Below are positions 1 through 5,618 of a DNA stretch of 5,772 nucleotides, piece after piece. Position 1 is the first letter of the stretch, and every line of letters begins with the position of its first letter. Under the pieces are notes generated by a model. The model saw only the letters and a program-made list of their open reading frames with translations. It did no database searches and was not told the origin of the DNA. The translations under genes were made by a program, and so were the position numbers. Source of the DNA: an uncultured Paenibacillaceae bacterium (GTDB lineage: Bacteria > Bacillota > Bacilli > Aneurinibacillales > Aneurinibacillaceae); the NCBI GenBank assembly GCA_937874515.1, contig CALNBV010000161.1:1-5772 (forward strand), given 5' to 3'.

Positions 1-761
1 TTTACCCACCGATTTTCAGGCAAATCATAGTTGACAGAATGGATGGGTGTTTTTAGATAATTCATATCTTCTGGATGTTGTAAGTGATAGCGTATAGTTT
101 GTTCATCGATTTTAATTGCCCGATCCTCAGGGACCAGTTTATAGTTTTTTTCAATTCGATAATTTAGTTTCGTGAACAGGTCATGAAGGGCAGTCATAAT
201 CGATGAAAAACGTTGTTTTAATATGAGATAAGGCTGCAATTGTTGAATAGGTAAAGGATTATGAAAGGAAAAACGACCTCCTGAATGACGTGGGAGGAGA
301 TCTTGGGCTAATCCTTTCAAGGTACTTTCTAATTCATCCCGCATCCATTCCCATTGTTCCTGGGTCACTTGCTTGGGAACAATCCGAATGAGAGAATAAA
401 AATCAGCTCCCTGGGCTGTTATTTTTATGGGATAAAACCCTGGAATTAATGGATAATAATCATTGTTAAACAGGGTATAAGGCTCATTTGAACAGGGCAA
501 GTACACATTGCCAGAGAGGGTCTCTCTTAAGATTCCCTCAGGAAGTGTGTCCAGGCCATCCATAAAAAATCGAGCATGTGGATCAGGAGATTGAAACAAA
601 AGAGAAAGAGATTTATTTTCTTTTAAACAAATGGGTTCAAAAGCCCTTGCCCCAAGAAGTTCTTCATCCTGATTCACAAAATGAGATTCTCCTAAGGGGT
701 ATACGCTATCAAATTGCATGAAAGTTAAAGTAAATGGAAGAACATTAGAAGGTGTATCCAT
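1..761 (-). CDS. McrC-like DUF2357-family protein, N-terminal part (nuclease end outside window)
   Basis: This is an open frame of 253 codons without a stop, running off the left edge, so the gene is cut by the window. The visible part resembles the DUF2357 domain that precedes a PD-(D/E)XK nuclease (PDDEXK_7 type) in McrC-like partners of McrB NTPases. Supporting traits are the LPEGIL and LIPGFYPIKI stretches (about residues 73-78 and 105-114), a helical stretch WEWMRDELES (137-146), a VPEDRAIKIDEQTIRYHLQHP block (210-230), and DLPENRWV (246-253), which matches the 'pEN+fvK' lead-in to the nuclease domain as I know the family. The catalytic residues are not in the window. The chosen ATG lies inside the last codons of the NTPase gene (17-base overlap), so the two are probably translationally coupled. 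Its own Shine-Dalgarno is weak (AAAGGGAAAGAG upstream). The expected role is the nuclease subunit recruited by the NTPase. Family assignment is from memory of motifs, without a search. Confidence 0.72.
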   Translation of the reverse strand, partial: MDTPSNVLPFTLTFMQFDSVYPLGESHFVNQDEELLGARAFEPICLKENKSLSLLFQSPDPHARFFMDGLDTLPEGILRETLSGNVYLPCSNEPYTLFNNDYYPLIPGFYPIKITAQGADFYSLIRIVPKQVTQEQWEWMRDELESTLKGLAQDLLPRHSGGRFSFHNPLPIQQLQPYLILKQRFSSIMTALHDLFTKLNYRIEKNYKLVPEDRAIKIDEQTIRYHLQHPEDMNYLKTPIHSVNYDLPENRWV

Positions 762-2658
762 TTATTTTCAACTCTTTCCCTTTGGTTAATAGGGTCTCTT
801 TTACTTCATTAAATGAAGAAACATCATCATATTGAGCAAGAATTTCTAGAAAACGCCCGTTTTTTAATACGCCTTCATTCATATCGTACCAACCAATAAG
901 GGGAGAAAGGAGTTCCTCAGGTCCTCTTAGTTTGGTTAACACCCGTTGCACCAGTTGCAAATCAAAGGCCTCTTCTTTGGTAAGGCTTTTGTGGTTTGGA
1001 ATATTCTTCATGTACCCATCGATTTGCCGTATAATCCGTTGGCCAATTCCCAGGTTTTTATGAACCTTCTGCATGGCTTGATGAAGATCCCATAATAAAT
1101 GCAATTGTTGATCAGTTAATTCAATGTGTTCATTCTTGTTGCGGAACCCATCATATTCTGTAAATCCTTTAAAAGGAATATATTCGACTTTTTTATTATC
1201 CAATTTAAGGGTTCTTAGTTTTTCATAAGGGACCACTTTTAAGGAGATAATATTGGCCCGATCCAATACTTTATCTGAAAAGTGGAAGGTGGACTCATCC
1301 ATATTGACCGTGCCAACGAACAACACATTATCCCCAATTTTAATCTGTGCAGGAAATTGGGCTGAGTTATAGAGACTGGATTCTAGCTCTTCATTATAAA
1401 GACGCAAATATCTGCGGTGGGGCTCCATCTCTAAAACCGATAAAAATTGAGAAAAATAGTGTTCCACTCTTGCTAAGTTCATTTCATCAAAGCAAATAAT
1501 ATAGATTTTATCCGTGTTTTCTTCTGCGTTTTTCAAAATATTAATTAAGCCAGAATCCCCGGGTCGATAGACCATGTGCAAAGAATCTACATAACCGATT
1601 AAATCCCCATCGTCATTCCAGGAGGGGCGTACAGGAATAAAGGAAATGTGGGGTTCAGTGAGGCCAAGAGCTTTCCCATAGGCATGGACTAAGCGAGACT
1701 TCCCTGTTCCACTCATGCCTTGTAAAATCACCAGATTAGACACTTTCATTGCTGTATGGAAGTTGATTAAATCTTTTTCTTCATAGAGCAAACCCCGTTC
1801 TAAGGTAACCTGAACCAGGCGATCGATAAATCTAGTTTCCGTTGTTTCGAGAGGAATGCTTTCTACTTCCGCTGCAGGTGCCACCTCGTCCTGAACATCT
1901 GTTACGAATTCAGCAAAAGGAGTGCCTACTTCTTGCAGCATGTCTTTAATTTTCGTTGAAGTCTCATGATTAATGAATAAAATTTCATTGACCTCATAGG
2001 TTTCATCCAACCATTCAATGGGGAAATCGATCATTCGTAAGGGTTCCTCAACGAGAAAATTAAATCCCCCATAGGCATGCATATGTTTGGTAAAGGTACC
2101 AATGATGGAATAGGTATCATCTTCTTTTTTCCACAACAGAAAGGTGGGGGTATCATTAGGTTCGATGGATAAGTTGCTAATTTTTCCTACGAATTTCCGC
2201 GTGGCTAATCTTTTTATAAATTCTTCATAGGTTACATTGTGCATTTTCGTACTGAAAATAGGAAAAGGACAGAGTACATCTGTTGCGTTAAAACTATCAG
2301 ATTTTTTGACTAATTTTAATTCAGTAGCAACGAATACATCATGATTGGCCCTTACTTTTCGATTAGGGATAAACACAATCAAATAATTACTCAAGAAATT
2401 CCGGAAGTTTTCTTCTCGAATATGAAGGGGTTCATTATAGATGTCTTGAAATCCATACTCTTCTAATTCATGAGAAAAACTAGTAAACAATTGTTCATTT
2501 GGAAAGTTATCCGGTGGTTTAGAGATTAGTTTTATGGAAAATTGAATTACATTGTGTGTATTGATGAAAATGGATTGTTTATATTTACCAGTCACACTTT
2601 CTACAAAATCATCTTCCGCCAACACTCCTATTAGAAACGTGTCCCATTTGCTATTCAT
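745..2658 (-). CDS. McrB-like AAA+ NTPase of a type IV restriction-like defence operon
   Basis: This protein of 637 residues has a C-terminal AAA+ motor of the McrB family. Walker A is GMSGTGKS (314-321). It is followed by the McrB-typical VRPSWNDDGDLIGY (343-356), Walker B IICFDEMNLARVEHYFSQFL (387-406; D391, E392), and GTVNMDES (449-456), then FSDKVLDRAN (460-469; R467 a likely arginine finger or sensor). GQRIIRQI (539-546) suits a sensor-2 helix, and FDLQLVQRVLTKLRG (565-579) resembles the C-terminal block of DUF2357-linked McrB proteins. Classical McrB has MNTADRS; here the motif is NMD, an NxD variant, so GTP rather than ATP use cannot be assumed. Residues 1 to about 275 form a module I do not recognise. 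By position it should bind the target, as N-terminal domains do in McrB. An acidic, Pro/Ala/Glu-rich linker (about 254-272) joins the halves. The start is well supported by AAAGGAGGG (2674-2666), 7 bases upstream. The gene overlaps the coiled-coil gene by 4 bases (ATGA). Confidence 0.9.
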   Translation of the reverse strand: MNSKWDTFLIGVLAEDDFVESVTGKYKQSIFINTHNVIQFSIKLISKPPDNFPNEQLFTSFSHELEEYGFQDIYNEPLHIREENFRNFLSNYLIVFIPNRKVRANHDVFVATELKLVKKSDSFNATDVLCPFPIFSTKMHNVTYEEFIKRLATRKFVGKISNLSIEPNDTPTFLLWKKEDDTYSIIGTFTKHMHAYGGFNFLVEEPLRMIDFPIEWLDETYEVNEILFINHETSTKIKDMLQEVGTPFAEFVTDVQDEVAPAAEVESIPLETTETRFIDRLVQVTLERGLLYEEKDLINFHTAMKVSNLVILQGMSGTGKSRLVHAYGKALGLTEPHISFIPVRPSWNDDGDLIGYVDSLHMVYRPGDSGLINILKNAEENTDKIYIICFDEMNLARVEHYFSQFLSVLEMEPHRRYLRLYNEELESSLYNSAQFPAQIKIGDNVLFVGTVNMDESTFHFSDKVLDRANIISLKVVPYEKLRTLKLDNKKVEYIPFKGFTEYDGFRNKNEHIELTDQQLHLLWDLHQAMQKVHKNLGIGQRIIRQIDGYMKNIPNHKSLTKEEAFDLQLVQRVLTKLRGPEELLSPLIGWYDMNEGVLKNGRFLEILAQYDDVSSFNEVKETLLTKGKELKINGYTF

Positions 2659-3692
2659 ATGGATACCCTCCTTTCTTGATGGATGTATAGTTCTAGTTCT
2701 TTGATGTTGTGAAATTCAATGACCCGTTGCTCTCGCAAATGAGTCCTTAATTTAAATAGTTGCAGCCTCGTCAGTTCAAAGGTTAAAATCCAGATTTCAC
2801 CATAGTCATGATCATTGATAATTTGGTCAATTTCATTGGACTGGATCACAGTAACATCATATTGGACTAGAATAGGGAGGGGAACTTCCCTTCCAATTAA
2901 TGCTACTCTGGGTAATTGTTTTTGTTCTGGCTCTTGTTCTTCCTCTTTCTGAGGTTCAACTACTTTCTGGATGATCTCATTAGAGGCAGGTGTCGTTTCT
3001 ACTTCCCTTTTACAAGAAGATAGGGTTTCCTGCATTTGTTCCAGTTCCTTTTTCATTTTTTCTATGAGGGTTTCTTTTTCCTGGGTTTCTTTTGCTATTT
3101 CATTTTTTTCCGTTTGTAGTTTCTTTCTCTCTTTTGCCCATTTGGAACATTCCTGGTTAAAGGAGTTTTTTATATTGGCTAAATTTTGTTCTAATTGATG
3201 AATTTTTTTATTCTTTTTCTCCAATTCTTTTTTAAGTTCTTCTGTTTTTTTGGAATTCGCCCTTTCTTTTTCTTCTATTACTATAGATTTCTCATACACG
3301 GATTGTTTGTTTTTACGATTTTCATATTCATTTAATAGAAATTCCCCATTTTTTTGGTCTTCCTCATCTAGAGAAGTGAGTAATGAAATGATGAATAAAT
3401 ATGGATTTTCAACTTCTTTTACTTCAGATAGGATTTCTTCTCGTTTTTTACCTCGTATATTTTCACATTCTTCATTTTCAGAAACTTGTAGTTCAAAGTA
3501 TAAGATACTTTTAAAAAAAGATAGATCTTTTAGTATGTTATGAATGAGTCTGGGACGAATCGTATTAATATGACGATGTAAAGAGTCTGCGCGAAACCCT
3601 GGTGGAATAGGGATATTCGTTTGTTTTACTACATTGATTAACTCAGAATCCGGGATTATTTTCAGTATTTTTTCCCAAATATTTATCTCCAT
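2655..3692 (-). CDS. Coiled-coil protein with C-terminal alpha/beta domain, first gene of the McrBC-like operon
   Basis: The protein has 345 residues and no family I can name. It falls into three parts. Residues 1-115 are mostly helical, with PPGFRADSLHRHINTIRPRL at 30-49. Residues about 120-230 are a long, highly charged Lys/Glu heptad region typical of a coiled coil. An acidic Glu/Gln-rich linker (about 240-258) leads to a compact domain at 261-340 that begins RVALIGREVPLPILVQYDVTV and continues with DYGEIWILTFELTRLQLFKL, a beta-alpha-beta pattern that loosely recalls DUF2325-like Rossmannoid domains. That resemblance is weak. There is no signal peptide or membrane segment, so it should be cytosolic. 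The start ATG follows a G-rich site (AGGAGCGGGGG, 3712-3702), and the nearby ATG four bases upstream is out of frame. It leads the operon and overlaps the NTPase gene by 4 bases, so it is probably a stoichiometric subunit or assembly scaffold of the same complex. That role is inferred from position only. Confidence 0.85.
   Translation of the reverse strand: MEINIWEKILKIIPDSELINVVKQTNIPIPPGFRADSLHRHINTIRPRLIHNILKDLSFFKSILYFELQVSENEECENIRGKKREEILSEVKEVENPYLFIISLLTSLDEEDQKNGEFLLNEYENRKNKQSVYEKSIVIEEKERANSKKTEELKKELEKKNKKIHQLEQNLANIKNSFNQECSKWAKERKKLQTEKNEIAKETQEKETLIEKMKKELEQMQETLSSCKREVETTPASNEIIQKVVEPQKEEEQEPEQKQLPRVALIGREVPLPILVQYDVTVIQSNEIDQIINDHDYGEIWILTFELTRLQLFKLRTHLREQRVIEFHNIKELELYIHQERRVSI
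2666..2674 (-). promoter_or_regulatory. Ribosome-binding site of the McrB-like gene
   Basis: AAAGGAGGG lies inside the last codons of the coiled-coil gene, 7 bases before the NTPase ATG. It fixes that start and explains how the overlapping gene is reinitiated efficiently. Confidence 0.85.
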
Positions 3693-3966
3693 TTCATATT
3701 TCCCCCGCTCCTATATATTTTTTATGTGTATCCTTAAGTATAATAGATAAAGTAGTTTACAAGCAGGCAAATGCAAAAATCAAAATGAATTTGTAATAAA
3801 TATTTGAAGAAAGAATGACATTTTCTTTAACCATAACAATAAGTGGTTGCAATGTGTGGGGGTTTCAATCCCTTATTTCAAAATACTATTATAATTGGAA
3901 ATATAATCAAGTAATAGTTTGGGAGTCTTTTTTGAGTGAAAATTCCCTAGTGAATTGGAGGTATAT
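3693..3966. promoter_or_regulatory. Divergent intergenic region with promoters for the defence operon (minus) and the GAF gene (plus)
   Basis: About 270 bases separate the two divergent starts and contain no convincing ORF, so both promoters should be here. For the minus operon, TATACT (3742-3737) could be a -10 box, but no good -35 sits 16-18 bases upstream of it. For the plus gene, two perfect TATAAT hexamers lie at 3890-3895 and 3902-3907, again without a recognisable -35. One or both may need an activator, or may simply reflect AT-rich DNA. A short inverted repeat AACCA/TGGTT (3829-3833 and 3844-3848) lies centrally but is too short to call an operator. A G-run (3858-3862) interrupts otherwise AT-rich sequence. 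Confidence 0.4.
3957..3961 (+). promoter_or_regulatory. Ribosome-binding site deciding the start of the GAF-protein gene
   Basis: GGAGG lies 5 bases before the ATG at 3967 and 11 before an in-frame ATG at 3973. It overlaps the alternative TTG codon at 3955, which makes that upstream start unlikely. Confidence 0.75.
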
Positions 3967-5013
3967 ATGAGTATGAAAGAAGAAGGCGAATACAGAAAAG
4001 ATATGGATATTGGGGAGGATGATGGAATTACTGAAAAACCTTTGTCCCGTACAATGATTTTTGCCTGTTATCTTACAGCATTGTTGTTAGTAATTGCAAT
4101 TGTGTACGGTTTTACAGGTATAATTGCTGATATTATAAAAAAAGTAATCCACGTTGATAGATTTATAGTACTTTCTTATTTAAGCATATTTTATCTTATT
4201 TATCGTTTGACAATTAGTCTTGGAAATCATTGGCGTTCAAATGAAAAAAACGAAATTGGTACAGCTGTAACTAATTTTCCGAATCCTTTTTATGATCCGG
4301 GCTATGTTAAAGGACCGATGTTGTTAAGAAAGGAATACAAAAATTTACAAAGGAAATATAAAGCAATACAAGCATTTTTGAAAAAAAGTTTAAACACAGT
4401 AGATCAGTATGGTAAAGCTATTCAGAAATTCGAGTCGAAATTAAGGGTTTTAATAAGACATAATGATAATAGCAATCGGTTAATAAAATCATATAATTAT
4501 TTATATGGTATAAGAGATAAATATTTTGTTGAAAAGATGCTGAACAATATTCTGGAAGAATGTATTACAGTTCTAGAAAAAGATCAAAGTGATAAATCGA
4601 TTTCTTTATTTCAAGTAAAAGAAGATAAACTAATTATTAAAGAAAGTGTTAGAATCAATGCAGAATCAGTTGCCAAAAGGTCTTTTCAAAAAGGTGAAGG
4701 TTTTGCGGGATATATATGGGAAATAGGCAAAGCTGAAATGGTAAACAATATTGAAAAGGGAGACCAACGGTTTGCTGTGGGAGATATACCTACAACTTCA
4801 ATAGGATCAATACTAGGGTTTCCATTAATGGTGGAGAAGGACATTATTGGAGTCCTATGTATTCAATCCGAATCAGAAGATGGTTTTAATGAAGCAGATT
4901 TTAGAACTGTTGAGTTTTATGCAAGAATGTGTACGTTAATTTTTTTATATGATAAAATAAAATATAAAAATTCGAATGGAAAGAGAGGGGATCAACATGA
5001 CATCGACGATTAA
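3967..5013 (+). CDS. Membrane-anchored GAF-domain protein (two TM segments)
   Basis: The product has 348 residues from the ATG chosen by the GGAGG site. It has a charged N-terminal tail (1-29), two hydrophobic segments (about 30-56 and 66-85), and a Lys-rich helical linker with coiled-coil character (about 118-165). A C-terminal GAF domain follows (about 185-330), with GEGFAGYIWEIGKAEMVNNI (243-262) and GFPLMVEKDIIGVLCIQSES (284-303) as its recognisable core. The likely topology has both ends in the cytosol, with GAF as a small-molecule or redox sensor. The GAF family binds cyclic nucleotides and other ligands, but I see nothing that identifies the ligand here. No kinase, GGDEF, nuclease or other output domain follows, so any output must pass through a partner. 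The obvious candidate is the 63-aa protein encoded with a 17-base overlap. Sampled lines look much more AT-rich than the NTPase gene (14 of 60 G+C at 4321-4380 against 31 of 60 at 1621-1680), which may mean separate origin. Confidence 0.85.
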   Translation: MSMKEEGEYRKDMDIGEDDGITEKPLSRTMIFACYLTALLLVIAIVYGFTGIIADIIKKVIHVDRFIVLSYLSIFYLIYRLTISLGNHWRSNEKNEIGTAVTNFPNPFYDPGYVKGPMLLRKEYKNLQRKYKAIQAFLKKSLNTVDQYGKAIQKFESKLRVLIRHNDNSNRLIKSYNYLYGIRDKYFVEKMLNNILEECITVLEKDQSDKSISLFQVKEDKLIIKESVRINAESVAKRSFQKGEGFAGYIWEIGKAEMVNNIEKGDQRFAVGDIPTTSIGSILGFPLMVEKDIIGVLCIQSESEDGFNEADFRTVEFYARMCTLIFLYDKIKYKNSNGKRGDQHDIDD

Positions 5014-5188
5014 GCTTAAGAAAACTGGGTATGAAGATATTGATAACTTACTTCTTGAGGCTCATAAGTTAATCGAAGAAGGAAATGAACTCCAAAAAGA
5101 GATTGAAGTTGCTGTTAAGATTATACCAAATAAATCTTTTATCTCTCCATTTAAAAAAGCAAACAAAAGGTCTAAATCAAAATTGTAA
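4997..5188 (+). CDS. Small helical protein of unknown function, coupled to the GAF gene
   Basis: This is a 63-residue frame. The ATG at 4997 has GAGGGG (4985-4990) 6 bases upstream; an in-frame ATG at 4976 lacks such a site, so the shorter form is preferred. The start lies inside the last codons of the GAF gene (17-base overlap), indicating translational coupling. Residues about 12-42 look like one amphipathic helix (DIDNLLLEAHKLIEEGNEL and onward), and the C-terminal 12 residues are strongly basic (FKKANKRSKSKL). There is no membrane segment. I do not recognise the family. It could be a binding partner, an adaptor or a regulator of the GAF protein. The good ribosome site and the terminator after it argue that it is real, although its shortness leaves some doubt. 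Confidence 0.62.
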   Translation: MTSTIKLKKTGYEDIDNLLLEAHKLIEEGNELQKEIEVAVKIIPNKSFISPFKKANKRSKSKL

Positions 5189-5267
5189 AATTATTAGAAA
5201 TGTTCACTTTTACATATAGAACCTGATTAAAGAAAACAACGCACCAATCCCTTTTGAAAAATATCTC

Positions 5268-5289
5268 AATCATCACTGATGGTTTTTTT
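5268..5289 (+). terminator. Intrinsic terminator after the GAF/small-protein operon
   Basis: AATCATC (5268-5274) pairs with GATGGTT (5278-5284), giving seven pairs with one G-U and a 3-base loop, and runs into a T-tract to 5289. It separates this operon from the leader of the ABC-F gene. The stretch 5189-5267 holds nothing else I can identify. Confidence 0.7.
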
Positions 5290-5324
5290 ATTCATCCTTT
5301 GTTCTTGGAGAAGAAAAAATAGAA

Positions 5325-5355
5325 TTGGACAGTTCCTTTACAGTAAAAGTAATTT
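5325..5355 (+). promoter_or_regulatory. Candidate promoter of the ABC-F leader transcript
   Basis: TTGGAC (5325-5330) is a fair -35. The possible -10 boxes are AGTAAT (5348-5353, 17-base spacing) or TAATTT (5350-5355, 19-base spacing), both poor. The position suits a transcript beginning near 5360, just before the leader ORF, but the hexamers alone are weak evidence. Confidence 0.35.
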
Positions 5356-5382
5356 AATGAACGGAAGGGTGAACCTACGACA

Positions 5383-5394
5383 ATGATTTCCTAG
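5383..5394 (+). CDS. Three-codon leader ORF (Met-Ile-Ser-stop) of the ABC-F attenuator
   Basis: ATG-ATT-TCC-TAG follows AAGGGTGA (5365-5372), a partial ribosome-binding site at slightly long spacing. The frame would be negligible on its own. Its significance is position: the base after its stop codon starts the 5' arm of the leader hairpin at 5395. Ribosomes held here by an antibiotic would cover that arm. Minimal leader ORFs of this size are described upstream of related ABC-F genes in Firmicutes (I recall lmo0919 of Listeria). That the peptide is translated here is inference. Confidence 0.5.
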   Translation: MIS

Positions 5395-5491
5395 TCCTAT
5401 TTACGAAAACCATTTGAAATGAAGGCATTTTTGGCAGATCAACAGCTCTGCTTATCTTTTGGTTGCCTTCAATTGCGTTTTCAGAATAGGA
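5395..5491 (+). promoter_or_regulatory. Anti-antiterminator hairpin of the ABC-F leader
   Basis: This long imperfect hairpin is built from TCCTATTT (5395-5402) with GAATAGGA (5484-5491), GAAAAC (5405-5410) with GTTTTC (5477-5482), GAAGGCA (5421-5427) with TGCCTTC (5464-5470), and an apical GCAGA/TCTGC stem (5434-5438 and 5447-5451). When it forms, its 3' arm is unavailable for the antiterminator and the terminator can fold. The pairings were found by eye, without an energy calculation. Confidence 0.65.
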
Positions 5492-5568
5492 TGGGATGTT
5501 ATTGTTGCGCCGAAAGGGGAGCAGTCTCTCCTTTTTGTGTTCACCATACCTATGCCTCCTATTCTGAA
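5480..5568 (+). promoter_or_regulatory. Antiterminator helix of the ABC-F leader
   Basis: TTCAGAATAGGA (5480-5491) is perfectly complementary over 12 bases to TCCTATTCTGAA (5557-5568). The second element covers half of the terminator's 5' arm and part of its loop, so the two structures exclude each other. The first element is also the 3' arm of the upstream hairpin, which makes a three-state switch. Confidence 0.7.
5513..5536 (+). terminator. Second U-tailed hairpin within the leader
   Basis: AAAGGGGAG (5513-5521) pairs with CTCTCCTTT (5526-5534), giving nine pairs with one G-U and a CAGT loop, followed by two more Ts. It sits in the loop enclosed by the antiterminator, so it can coexist with it. 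It could be a weak terminator, a pause hairpin, or merely a spacer that brings the antiterminator arms together. Confidence 0.45.
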
Positions 5569-5590
5569 TGTAGATAGGGGGCATTTTTTT
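5552..5590 (+). terminator. Attenuator (intrinsic terminator) of the ABC-F gene
   Basis: ATGCCTCCTAT (5552-5562) pairs with ATAGGGGGCAT (5574-5584), giving eleven pairs with one G-U and an 11-base loop, followed directly by six more Ts. It ends 28 bases before the proposed GTG start of the ABC-F gene, in the same orientation. It therefore cannot be the end of an upstream operon, which already has its own terminator at 5268-5289. It is best read as conditional termination. Confidence 0.8.
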
Positions 5591-5613
5591 CGCCCCGAAA
5601 AACGGAAACGGGG
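5578..5613 (+). promoter_or_regulatory. Alternative stems around the ABC-F ribosome-binding site
   Basis: CCCCG (5593-5597) can pair with CGGGG (5609-5613), which contains the likely Shine-Dalgarno. The same C-run, as GCCCC (5592-5596), can instead pair with GGGGC (5578-5582) in the 3' arm of the terminator. If antitermination frees that arm, the second pairing would expose the ribosome site. Stems of five pairs are short, so this is a suggestion only. Confidence 0.35.
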
Positions 5614-5618
5614 ATGAT

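Noticed and set aside
2971..3543. Two plus-strand open frames opposite the coiled-coil gene
   Set aside because: They are antisense to a well-supported Lys/Glu-rich frame, which gives Phe/Ser-rich mirror translations. They have no ribosome-binding sites or recognisable domains.
1..3692. Calling the operon a CoCoNuT (coiled-coil nuclease tandem) system
   Set aside because: CoCoNuT proteins carry their coiled coils and RNA-related domains on the NTPase and nuclease themselves. Here the coiled coil is a separate protein, and no HEPN, Hsp70 or SmpB-like part is visible.
3829..3848. AACCA/TGGTT inverted repeat as an operator
   Set aside because: The arms are only five bases, the gap is ten, and there is no clear promoter next to it.
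3862..3875. GTTTCAATCCCTTA resembles one end of type I/III CRISPR repeats
   Set aside because: There is a single copy with no second repeat, no regular spacing and no cas gene in the window. The resemblance is short enough to be chance.
3955..3966. TTG start for the GAF protein, adding four residues
   Set aside because: The TTG overlaps the GGAGG site that properly serves the ATG at 3967.
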